A DNA stretch of 64,000 nt, from positions 1 through 64,000 of the forward strand of contig NZ_CP064936.1 of assembly GCF_016117655.1 (NCBI RefSeq). Direction: 5' to 3'. Source of the stretch: Treponema peruense (GTDB taxonomy: Bacteria; Spirochaetota; Spirochaetia; Treponematales; Treponemataceae). Shown one piece after another: positions 8,810 to 16,228 of the stretch (position 1 is its first letter; every line of letters starts with the position of its first letter). Position numbers and translations under genes: made by a program. The notes under the pieces were generated by a model. The model ran no database searches and was not told where the DNA came from. It saw nothing but the letters and a program-made list of their open reading frames with translations.

Positions 8810-9844
8810 ATGAAAAAAAATTTGGCTGTGCTTCTTTTTGGAGCTGTATTATTAAGTTGCGGAGGATGTAAACCCATGGGAAACAGTTTGAAATCTATCG
8901 AAGGCAAAGACGGACTTTTTGCTGATATAGAAACAACACGCGGTGATATTGTTGTAGAACTTTATTACAAGCAGACACCACTTACTGTTGCTAACTTTGT
9001 TGGTCTGGCAGAAGGAACACTGGACAGCCACAAGGGAAAGAAATTTTACGACGGACTCAAGTTCCACCGTGTTATTGCAGATTTTATGATTCAGGGTGGA
9101 GATCCTGCAGGAAACGGAACAGGTGGTCCCGGATATAAATTTGCTGATGAAATTGTAGAAGAACTTGACTTTAAGGGACCGGGAGTTCTTGCTATGGCAA
9201 ATGCAGGACCCGGAACAAACGGAAGCCAGTTCTTTATTACACATGTAGAAACACCGTGGCTTAACGGGCACCACACAATTTTTGGACATGTTGTTGATGA
9301 CGCAAGCCAGGATGTTGTTAATGCGGTTAAGCAGAATGATGAAATCAAGAGCGTAAAGATTATCAGACACGGTGCAGAAGCAGAAGCTTTTGGTACAACA
9401 CAGTCTGATTTTGATAAATATGCCGCTGTTGCAAAAAAGAATGCCCTTGCAAAGAAGGAAAAGGCTCTTAAGGACAAGATTGCTGCTGTAGAAAAAGCTT
9501 TCCCCGGATTTGAAAAGGATGAAAACGGAATTTACTTTAAGACAACAAAGGAAGGCTCTGGAAGTAAGTGTGGTGCCGGTAAAAAAGTTGCCACTGAATA
9601 CAAGGGATATTTTGTTGACGGTCTGGTTTTTGATAAGTCTGAAGGCCGTGGTCCATTGGATTTTGTTACTGCAGCCGGCCAGATGATTCCGGGTTATGAT
9701 GTTATGGTTCAGGATATGAAGCTTGGAGAAAAGAGAACTGTTGTTCTTCCTCCTGATATGGCTTACGGTGAAAATGGAATTCCGGGTGCTATTCCGCCGA
9801 ATTCTTATCTTGCCTTTGATATTGAACTTGTTTCTATAAGATAA
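8810..9844 (+). CDS. Dual immunophilin: cyclophilin-FKBP fusion lipoprotein
   Basis: This 344-residue protein combines two unrelated peptidyl-prolyl isomerase folds. After a signal peptide with a probable lipobox (LLSCGGC), residues about 38-185 form a cyclophilin domain (KFHRVIADFMIQGGDPAGNG, GTNGSQFFITH). A charged linker helix follows, and residues about 245-344 form an FKBP domain (ATEYKGYFVDGLVFDKS, FVTAAGQMIPGYD, LPPDMAYGENGIPGAIPPN). The cyclophilin-then-FKBP order matches the CFBP type described for Treponema denticola. It probably acts as a periplasmic or surface-anchored foldase. A ribosome binding site (TAGGAGG) precedes the ATG, and a terminator follows. Confidence 0.92.
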   Translation: MKKNLAVLLFGAVLLSCGGCKPMGNSLKSIEGKDGLFADIETTRGDIVVELYYKQTPLTVANFVGLAEGTLDSHKGKKFYDGLKFHRVIADFMIQGGDPAGNGTGGPGYKFADEIVEELDFKGPGVLAMANAGPGTNGSQFFITHVETPWLNGHHTIFGHVVDDASQDVVNAVKQNDEIKSVKIIRHGAEAEAFGTTQSDFDKYAAVAKKNALAKKEKALKDKIAAVEKAFPGFEKDENGIYFKTTKEGSGSKCGAGKKVATEYKGYFVDGLVFDKSEGRGPLDFVTAAGQMIPGYDVMVQDMKLGEKRTVVLPPDMAYGENGIPGAIPPNSYLAFDIELVSIR

Positions 9845-9888
9845 TAAAGAATATAAAAACTTGCGTATTCTTTATTGGCGGTTTTTAG

Positions 9889-9936
9889 AACGGTTTCTTT
9901 CTGTATATTTGCGGGAAGAAGCCGTTTTTTGTTTTA
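9889..9936 (+). terminator. Intrinsic terminator after the immunophilin gene
   Basis: AACGGTTTCTT at 9889-9899 pairs with AAGAAGCCGTT at about 9916-9926 (one G-U pair) and is followed by a T-rich tract. A second, weaker AT-rich hairpin (AAAGAATA...TATTCTTT) lies just upstream at about 9847-9874. Together they end the yidC-jag-immunophilin transcription unit before the next gene starts at 9967. Confidence 0.75.
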
Positions 9937-9966
9937 AATTTTTGGTTTTTGTGCTAAACTTTCTGC

Positions 9967-11007
9967 ATGTTTGAGAAGAAGGCTGCAAACCCTGCCCTAC
10001 CCTTTTTTACAGCTTTGTGTATGTTTCTTTCTGCCGTGGAATATGCTGTTCCCAAGCCGCTGCCGTTTATGAGGCTTGGACTTGCGAATGTTCCGTTAAT
10101 GCTGGCTTTTGGGTTTATGAATTTTTCTTCTGTCCTTTTGCTTGCAGCACTTAAGGTTTTTGTTCAGGGTGTAATTTCTGGGACTTTGTTGAGCTATGTT
10201 TTTGTGATGAGCTTTTTTGGCACTTTTTTGAGCGTTATTTTTTCTTTTGCGGCGTATTCTCTTTTTTTTGAAAAAAAAATGATTTCTTTTGTCGGAGTTT
10301 GCATTTTTGGTGCGCTGGGAAATGTTCTGTCGCAAATGTTTTGGTGCCGCATATTCTTTTTTGGAGAGACGGCGCGCGCGGTTTGGGCGGGGATTGTTGT
10401 CTGGGGATTTGCAGCGGGAATTATGACTGGATGTTTTACTAAGAAATTTGCAGATTGTTCGCAGTGGTATGCCGGTTTACGGGCGGGAACGGTTAGGTTT
10501 TTGCGCGCGCCGGTGTCAGTTAACGAAAAAAAGCGTTTTAAATTTACAGACGCGGCGCTTTGGCTCACAAGCGCCGCGGGTGTGGCAGGACTGATGTTTT
10601 GTAAAAATATTTTTGTCATGTGGGGAATCTGCGCGCTCTTTTTCATAGCGGCGTCTGTCAGGAGAAAAAAGTGTGTGCGAATTTTACCAGGACTGGCGGT
10701 TGTTTTGTTTATGACAGCGGCTTCTGTTTTTACGCCATACGGAAAGATTTTGTTCAGCGTGGGGTCAGTTATGGTTACTGAAGGTGCTGTTACAGTCGCT
10801 TTGATGAAAGCCGCAAGACTTTTGGGAATATGCTGGATTTCGCAGACGGTGGTTGCCAAAGAAATATATTTTGGCACAAGCGGCCATATATTTTCTGAAG
10901 TAATTGCTTATTTTGACGCTCTTACCGGACAAAAATGGAGACTCGGAAAAAAAGGATTTTTTAAATCTCTGGACGGAATTCTTACTGAGGTATGTACAAA
11001 TGTCTGA
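9967..11007 (+). CDS. Gx transporter family membrane protein (heptaprenyl diphosphate synthase component I-like) with a C-terminal extension
   Basis: The N-terminal part (residues 1 to about 165) is a five- to six-helix membrane domain with PKPLPFMRLGLANVPLMLAF, the hallmark of the Gx/Hpre_diP_synt_I family. That family resembles ECF transporter S components; despite its name it is not shown to synthesise heptaprenyl diphosphate. Residues about 185-346 are an additional segment with three or four membrane helices and the string YGKILFSVGS followed by ALMKAARLLGI. This resembles part of a CbiQ-type T component (weak, from memory). The gene overlaps the hrpB start by 8 bases. The substrate is unknown. 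Confidence 0.75.
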   Translation: MFEKKAANPALPFFTALCMFLSAVEYAVPKPLPFMRLGLANVPLMLAFGFMNFSSVLLLAALKVFVQGVISGTLLSYVFVMSFFGTFLSVIFSFAAYSLFFEKKMISFVGVCIFGALGNVLSQMFWCRIFFFGETARAVWAGIVVWGFAAGIMTGCFTKKFADCSQWYAGLRAGTVRFLRAPVSVNEKKRFKFTDAALWLTSAAGVAGLMFCKNIFVMWGICALFFIAASVRRKKCVRILPGLAVVLFMTAASVFTPYGKILFSVGSVMVTEGAVTVALMKAARLLGICWISQTVVAKEIYFGTSGHIFSEVIAYFDALTGQKWRLGKKGFFKSLDGILTEVCTNV

Positions 11008-13540
11008 TATTGAAAAACTGCCGGTTTATGAGTACCTGGATGAAATCTGTGAAAAACTGAAGAATTCCCCTTCCCGCTTTCTTGTGCTGACTGCAGAAAC
11101 GGCCGCCGGAAAATCTACTGCAGTACCTGTAAGTTTACTAAAGCATTTTTCGGGACAGATACTGATGCTTGAACCCCGCCGCCTGGCTGTTGTAAATATT
11201 GCTTCACGGGTTTCCGAACTTTTGGGAGACGTACCCGGCGGCCTTTGTGGCTATACTGTTCATCTTGAAAAAAAAGTAAGCCCCAGAACACGCTTTACGG
11301 TGCTTACAGAGGCTGTTCTTACGCGCATGATGCAGTCTGACCCTGTTTTGGAAGGTGTGTCGGTTGTTGTAATTGATGAGTTCCATGAAAGAAGTGTACA
11401 TTCAGATTTGGCACTGGCTTTTCTTAAAGAAGCCGTGGCTTTGCGGGATGACCTTTTTGTAATAGTTATGTCGGCAACTATTCAGACAGATCACCTTTGT
11501 TCTTATCTTGGTGAGTCGTTTACGGGGTCAGATAAGGGTACAGATTCTGTACCCTTTGTTCCTGTAATGAAAATTCCGGGCAGACGCTTTCCTGTTACTG
11601 TGGAATATGAGCCCAATCTGTCACCGTCGCGTGCTGTTATTAAGGTTTTGTCTGAATCTGTCACCGTTAATAAATCTGTACCCAAAACTGTACCTGTTGA
11701 AGAAAATAGGAAGAAATCTGACACCTTATCTGTACCTGTAAATGCTTGCCCGGGTCAGGACATTCTTGTATTTTTGCCTGGAATTGCAGAAATAAGGCGT
11801 ACTAAAACCGAGCTGGAATCGCTGTTAATAGGTACATATTTGGAGAAGGGTACAGAAATTTTTGTTCTTCACAGCTCTGTACCCTTTGACGAGCAGAAGA
11901 AAATTCTTAAAGGACACAGCTACTCAAATTCTGCGGATTGTGCAGAAAAAAGGCGCGTAATTCTGAGCAGTTCCATTGCAGAAACGTCTCTCACAGTACC
12001 TGACGTTGGGATTGTCATTGATTGTGGTTTAAGCCGCTACAATATTTTTAACCAGTCACTTCTTATGGACACTCTGGTGACCCGCAGTGAAAGTATGTTC
12101 AGCGCGCAGCAGAGGGCAGGACGTGCAGGCCGTATGGGTCCGGGTCGCTGTATAAGGCTCTGGAGGCAGTCTGAACCGCGTCCCGAGTCGTTGTCGCCCG
12201 AAATTCTTCGCAGTGATCTGAATTCACTTGTTCTTGAGTGTGCGGAATGGGGTGTTTCTTCGCGAGAAGGTCTTTCTTGGCTTGATGTGCCGTCAGAGTC
12301 TGCGTGGAACAGTGCCGTGCAGGTTTTGGAACTTTTGGGCTGCCTTAAGGAAGGCAAAATTACTGAGTTGGGTAGGGCATGTCTTTTTCTGGGACTGAAC
12401 CCGCGTGTTGCATGCGTTGCGTTAAGCGGAATTCCGTTTGGAAAAGTGGAGTTATCCACATGTATCGCGGTAAAATGTGCACTGGGTGGGACGGTGACAG
12501 ACAGAATGCAGCAAATGTATGAGCAGGACCTTAAAAAACGGGTACAGATTTACGCAAGAAATCCACAGGTTGTGGATATTTTTGCACTTGAATTCACAGA
12601 ATTTTCCACAGGTTGTGCACTTTTGTGTGGATATCCCGACCGATTGGCAGTTGCGGATGTGGAAAACCGAGGCAGATATAAATTTGCCTCCGGGCGTGAG
12701 GCAGTTTGTTCTGAAAAAGGCAGATCGGCTTACGGCGGCTCGCTTAGCACTTATATTGTTGCTCCTGAAGTTGATGCCGGCAGTTCGTGCGCGCGCATTT
12801 ATGACTGGGCTTCTGTTGACGAGGCTGCAGCTTTGTCTTTTATGAACAGCCGCGCGCACAGTTTTTCTACAGCAGCATTTTCTTCTGACGGCAAACTGGT
12901 CAAGACAGAAGGCCGGGCATACGGTAAAATAATTTTGGAGAGCCGCCGTTCTGCGGTTAGCGAAGAGGATTATTCTAAAGCTGTATGCGCTGCGGTTAAG
13001 GCTGACGGGATAGAATGGCTTCCGCTTGAAAAAAACAGCATGGATTTTTTGAAACGGTGCGGGTTTTATGCCGAAAATTGCGGTTCCGGGGAAGACGGGT
13101 TCAGGCTTAAATTGAAAAATCTTGCTCTTAATGCAGAAGAATGGCTTGTTCCTTTTATTCCGCGAGGTGAAAAAGTGAATGCGCAGTCTGTTTATAATGC
13201 CCTGTACTGGTATCTGGACGGCGCTAAGGTATGTGAATGTGTTCCGGCTGAAATTACGCTTGAAAACGGGCGGCACCGTAAACTTTTGTATGAAAAAAAC
13301 GGTGACAAAACTGTACCCGTTCTTGAAGTGATTATCCAGCAGGTGTTCGGGTGCTTTTCTACGCCGCGTGTGATGGGAGTTCCTGTACTGATGCGGCTGC
13401 TTTCTCCTGCCAGGCGGCCGCTTCAGGGTACTACAGATTTGGAAAACTTTTGGAATGGTACTTGGAAAGAAATTTGCTCTGAAATGAAGGGGCGCTATCC
13501 AAAGCATAACTGGGATTATACTGTGAGTGAGGGGGAATAA
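11000..13540 (+). CDS. hrpB: ATP-dependent helicase HrpB
   Basis: This is an 846-residue DEAH-family helicase. Motif I is AETAAGKSTAVPV, motif II is DEFHERS (the HrpB form of DEAH), motif III is SAT and motif VI is QRAGRAGRMGPGRCIRLW. A helicase-associated and HrpB C-terminal region follows, ending in SPARRPLQGTTDLENFWNG. The ATG at 11000 overlaps the previous stop (ATGTCTGA), which favours it over upstream in-frame codons. An insertion between motifs III and IV (about residues 170-255) is rich in Ser, Val, Pro and Thr. It is encoded by repeated TCTGTACCC-type DNA strings, including a 19-bp palindrome at 11536-11554. The cellular role of HrpB is poorly defined. Confidence 0.93.
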   Translation: MSDIEKLPVYEYLDEICEKLKNSPSRFLVLTAETAAGKSTAVPVSLLKHFSGQILMLEPRRLAVVNIASRVSELLGDVPGGLCGYTVHLEKKVSPRTRFTVLTEAVLTRMMQSDPVLEGVSVVVIDEFHERSVHSDLALAFLKEAVALRDDLFVIVMSATIQTDHLCSYLGESFTGSDKGTDSVPFVPVMKIPGRRFPVTVEYEPNLSPSRAVIKVLSESVTVNKSVPKTVPVEENRKKSDTLSVPVNACPGQDILVFLPGIAEIRRTKTELESLLIGTYLEKGTEIFVLHSSVPFDEQKKILKGHSYSNSADCAEKRRVILSSSIAETSLTVPDVGIVIDCGLSRYNIFNQSLLMDTLVTRSESMFSAQQRAGRAGRMGPGRCIRLWRQSEPRPESLSPEILRSDLNSLVLECAEWGVSSREGLSWLDVPSESAWNSAVQVLELLGCLKEGKITELGRACLFLGLNPRVACVALSGIPFGKVELSTCIAVKCALGGTVTDRMQQMYEQDLKKRVQIYARNPQVVDIFALEFTEFSTGCALLCGYPDRLAVADVENRGRYKFASGREAVCSEKGRSAYGGSLSTYIVAPEVDAGSSCARIYDWASVDEAAALSFMNSRAHSFSTAAFSSDGKLVKTEGRAYGKIILESRRSAVSEEDYSKAVCAAVKADGIEWLPLEKNSMDFLKRCGFYAENCGSGEDGFRLKLKNLALNAEEWLVPFIPRGEKVNAQSVYNALYWYLDGAKVCECVPAEITLENGRHRKLLYEKNGDKTVPVLEVIIQQVFGCFSTPRVMGVPVLMRLLSPARRPLQGTTDLENFWNGTWKEICSEMKGRYPKHNWDYTVSEGE

Positions 13541-13541
13541 T

Positions 13542-14189
13542 TTGAATAAGGCTGAATTGAATAATATTGAATTGCACAAGGTAGAATTCAGAAATGCGTG
13601 TGCTGGTGACATTGACTCAATTATGGACGTGGAAAGGGAAGCTTTTATTCCCGAAATAAACGAAAGCCGCAGTGTTTTTCTGGAAAGAATGAATGTTTTT
13701 CCTGAAGGATTTTTTGTTCTTTTGGATGAAGGAGAGGTGTGCGGTTACTTTTGCTGCGAAATATGGAAAGACGTTCCGAGCGGTAAGCTGTCGTTTGTTT
13801 TGGGACATTCGGCGGCGGCCAGTCACTGTTACGAAGGCGGCGTACTTTATATAAGTTCGGTGGCTTTGCTTAAAAAATGCCGGGGACGCGGTTTGGGCAA
13901 GCGCATGTTTGCAGAGTGTGTTTCACGGGTTTTGCAGAAGTTCCCCGGTGTTCGTGAATGCGTGCTGCTTGTGTGCGAAAAGTGGGGAGCCGCCAGACGC
14001 ATTTACGAAGATATGTCTTTTTGCGAATACGGCCGTCTTGAGGACTTTTTTCCTTCGGCTGCGCGTGCTTTTGGTGAAGGCCGTGACAGTTTGGAAAAAA
14101 CAGGCGGCTTTGACTGCGGGATTTTAATGAAAACAGACAGAGAGTCTTTGGAAAAAAGTGTGGGAAATGTTTCGGGAGGAAATGTATGA
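13542..14189 (+). CDS. GNAT-family N-acetyltransferase
   Basis: This is a GCN5-related acetyltransferase of about 215 residues. The acetyl-CoA pyrophosphate-binding motif A is CRGRGLGKRMFAECV near residue 115, preceded by the beta-strand ISSVALL. An N-terminal sensing segment (RNACAGDIDSIMDVEREAF) is typical of the family. The start is probably TTG at 13542, seven or so bases after AGGGGG; a GTG at 13527 inside hrpB is the alternative. The stop overlaps the next start (ATGA). The substrate is unknown. Confidence 0.82.
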   Translation: MNKAELNNIELHKVEFRNACAGDIDSIMDVEREAFIPEINESRSVFLERMNVFPEGFFVLLDEGEVCGYFCCEIWKDVPSGKLSFVLGHSAAASHCYEGGVLYISSVALLKKCRGRGLGKRMFAECVSRVLQKFPGVRECVLLVCEKWGAARRIYEDMSFCEYGRLEDFFPSAARAFGEGRDSLEKTGGFDCGILMKTDRESLEKSVGNVSGGNV

Positions 14190-14959
14190 CAGAAGGGCAG
14201 TGGAAGGCATTTTGCAGTTACAGGGATGGGTACAGATCATTGTGTGCCAAGTGGAATTCTTTGGCAGGAAGTCTTTTTCCGCTTCAAAAGGCGGCTGCTT
14301 TGAAAGACACTCCCGAATATCCTTTGCAAAATGCAGTTGTATATAACACGGCCTATGATAAAGTGACGCAGGATGATGAAATAAATTACATTGTTATAGG
14401 TGACAATCCTGGTAAGGAAGAGCAGCTTAATGCAAAACGTGCATATCTTGTTGGCCAGAGCGGGCGCATTGCAGAAGGGTTTTTTAAGCGGAATGCCGAA
14501 TTTTACACTGACTTCAGGAAGAATGTTATTATAATGAACAAGACTCCTGTTCATACTGCAAAAACTGCGCATCTTAAGTTTCTTAAGAAAAACGGCGGTC
14601 CGGAAATCTGTACCCTTATTGATGACAGCCAGCGTATTATGGCACAGATGGCTGCGGAACTGCACCGTTCTCTTTATGAATATGCGGCGGAAGGTGGACG
14701 AAAACCGGAACTTTGGCTTGTGGGATATTCGGAACTTAAGGAAAAAGGGATTTTTTCTATTTACAGGGACACGCTGCTTTCTTCTTATAAAGGCGGGAAA
14801 GACAGTGCGTGGGAGTCGGTTTTTGTGTTCCAGCACTTTTCGATGAATCGTTTTCTGGTTGATTTGAATAAATTTAAGGATGAAAATCCCAGTTTTACGA
14901 ACGAACGGTCGTTAAAAACTATCGGTCGTAAGCACAGAATCGAGATTTTTGGGATATGA
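14186..14959 (+). CDS. Uracil-DNA glycosylase-superfamily-like protein
   Basis: The 257-residue protein contains YIVIGDNPGKEEQ near residue 67 and YLVGQSGRIAEGFF near 87. These resemble the GExPGxxED and FVGxSG motifs of family-4/5 uracil-DNA glycosylases. A middle segment NVIIMNKTPVH resembles the conserved N-x-C/T-x-x strand, and LWLVGYSELKEKG a later strand. A four-Cys iron-sulphur cluster is not evident. It overlaps the GNAT gene by four bases. The C-terminal codons include ACGAACGGTCGTTA at 14901-14914, a string repeated elsewhere in the window. Catalytic activity is not assured. Confidence 0.6.
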   Translation: MTEGQWKAFCSYRDGYRSLCAKWNSLAGSLFPLQKAAALKDTPEYPLQNAVVYNTAYDKVTQDDEINYIVIGDNPGKEEQLNAKRAYLVGQSGRIAEGFFKRNAEFYTDFRKNVIIMNKTPVHTAKTAHLKFLKKNGGPEICTLIDDSQRIMAQMAAELHRSLYEYAAEGGRKPELWLVGYSELKEKGIFSIYRDTLLSSYKGGKDSAWESVFVFQHFSMNRFLVDLNKFKDENPSFTNERSLKTIGRKHRIEIFGI

Positions 14960-14989
14960 TATTTGTAAACTAACGAGTGGTTGTAAAAC

Positions 14990-15150
14990 ACCCCTCCTGG
15001 TCGGCCGGTGAAACCGATAACCGGTTTTTCAACAAAGTATGTACTCATACTTTGTTGAAATTACTTGATTTGATTTTTGCTTGGAAACTATCGTATGTCG
15101 CTTCGCGACAGCTAAAAATCAAATCATTATCGTTTCCCTCGTCCTCCCGC
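14990..15150 (+). repeat. Degraded copy of the dispersed ~300-bp repeat (forward)
   Basis: The segment contains the family's core TATGTCGCTTCGCGACA at 15094-15110, then the AAAAATCAAATCATT arm, and an upstream GGTCGGCCGGTGAAACCG block. Outer arms are missing or altered. It fills the gap between the UDG-like gene and arginase and has no convincing coding potential. Confidence 0.75.
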
Positions 15151-15152
15151 GC

Positions 15153-15264
15153 GGGGAATTTATTTAACTAACGTTAGTTTTCATATATCGTTTTAGTTAA
15201 GAATTAAGCTCTTTAAGGAGGGCCAGTTTTTTTTAACTAACGTTAGTTAGTAAAATAAATTCCT
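15153..15264. repeat. Inverted-repeat element with TAACTAACGTTAGTTA palindromes
   Basis: GGGGAATTTATTTAACTAAC begins at 15153. Its near-complement, with GTTAGTTAGTAAAATAAATT, ends at 15264, giving terminal inverted repeats of about 25-30 bases around a centre of about 55 bases. Each arm contains the palindrome AACTAACGTTAGTT. It lies directly upstream of arginase, so it could be a regulator-binding hairpin or a tiny transposable element. Confidence 0.6.
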
Positions 15265-15295
15265 CATTTTATTTGAAATGGTAAAGGAGATGTAT

Positions 15296-16207
15296 ATGAA
15301 TGTTCATATTTTGGAAATGCCACTGGATTATGGCGGACGGCGTCATGGCAGCGATATGGGGCCTTCGGCTATTCGTCTGGCGGGGCTGCGCGAAAAGATT
15401 GAAAGTCTTGGGCATAATGTTTTTGTAAACAAAAAAGGCTTTAACATTGTTGCGCAGGAATATGCCGATGCAGGTTCAAATCCGAAGGCAAAGTATCTTG
15501 ATGCTATTGTTGATGCCTGTACAGATCTGGCACGCGAAGTAGAGGCCGTCAGTGACACGGGGGATTTTCCGCTTGTGCTTGGAGGCGACCATTCGATAGC
15601 GCTCGGTACACTTGCAGGACTGGGTGCTTCATACAAAAAGAGCGGAAAAAAACTGGGCGTTCTTTACGTGGATGCACATGGCGACTTTAACACCGCAGAA
15701 ACTTCTTCTACGGGAAACATTCACGGCGAGTGTATGGCTGCGAGCGCGGGTTACGGACTGGAGCGGCTGGTGAATCTGTATTATGAAGGCCGTAAGGTTG
15801 ATCCCAAAAACATCTGCTATGTGGGAATACGTGATCTTGATCCCGGGGAGAAAAAACTTATGCATGAAGCAGGCGTTACTGTTTTTACGATAAGTGACAT
15901 TGACCGCATGGGATTTTCTGAAATTATAAAAAAAGTTAAGGTGTTTTTCAAAACCCACTGTGATACAGTGCACATCAGTTTTGATATGGACTCGCTGGAT
16001 CCTTCCATTGCACCTGGTACCGGTGTTCCTGTTCCGGGGGGACTTAGTTACAGGGAAGCGCTTCTTTTGATGGAAGACATGAGTTCACTTGGAATGGTGC
16101 GTTCAATGGAGATTGTAGAAGTGAACCCTATTCTTGATGTAAGAAACGACACTGCGGCTATGGCTGTTGCTCTGGCTGCACGTATTCTTGGGGAAAAACT
16201 TTTTTAG
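15296..16207 (+). CDS. rocF: Arginase
   Basis: Arginase hydrolyses L-arginine to ornithine and urea with a binuclear Mn centre. The three metal motifs are visible: GGDHSIALGT, DAHGDFN and SFDMDSLDPSIAPG. The C-terminal EIVEVNPILD is also conserved. The protein is about 303 residues, the family norm. ATG 15296 is chosen because AAAGGAG lies about seven bases before it; in-frame ATGs at 15278 and 15290 are alternatives. Ornithine could feed proline or polyamine metabolism; the proABC operon is elsewhere in this window. Agmatinase or formiminoglutamase specificity cannot be wholly excluded from sequence reading. Confidence 0.88.
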   Translation: MNVHILEMPLDYGGRRHGSDMGPSAIRLAGLREKIESLGHNVFVNKKGFNIVAQEYADAGSNPKAKYLDAIVDACTDLAREVEAVSDTGDFPLVLGGDHSIALGTLAGLGASYKKSGKKLGVLYVDAHGDFNTAETSSTGNIHGECMAASAGYGLERLVNLYYEGRKVDPKNICYVGIRDLDPGEKKLMHEAGVTVFTISDIDRMGFSEIIKKVKVFFKTHCDTVHISFDMDSLDPSIAPGTGVPVPGGLSYREALLLMEDMSSLGMVRSMEIVEVNPILDVRNDTAAMAVALAARILGEKLF

Positions 16208-16228
16208 TTCCGGCCGGATTCAGTCTTT

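Noticed and set aside
8852-9370. Minus-strand open frames opposite the immunophilin gene
   Set aside because: The plus-strand gene has complete conserved motifs; the antisense frames have no domain pattern or start signals.
12452-13612. Long minus-strand open frame (386 codons) opposite hrpB and the GNAT gene
   Set aside because: Its composition (Arg, Phe, Pro, Cys-rich) is that of a shadow frame, it has no ribosome binding site, and the opposite strand carries two clear families.
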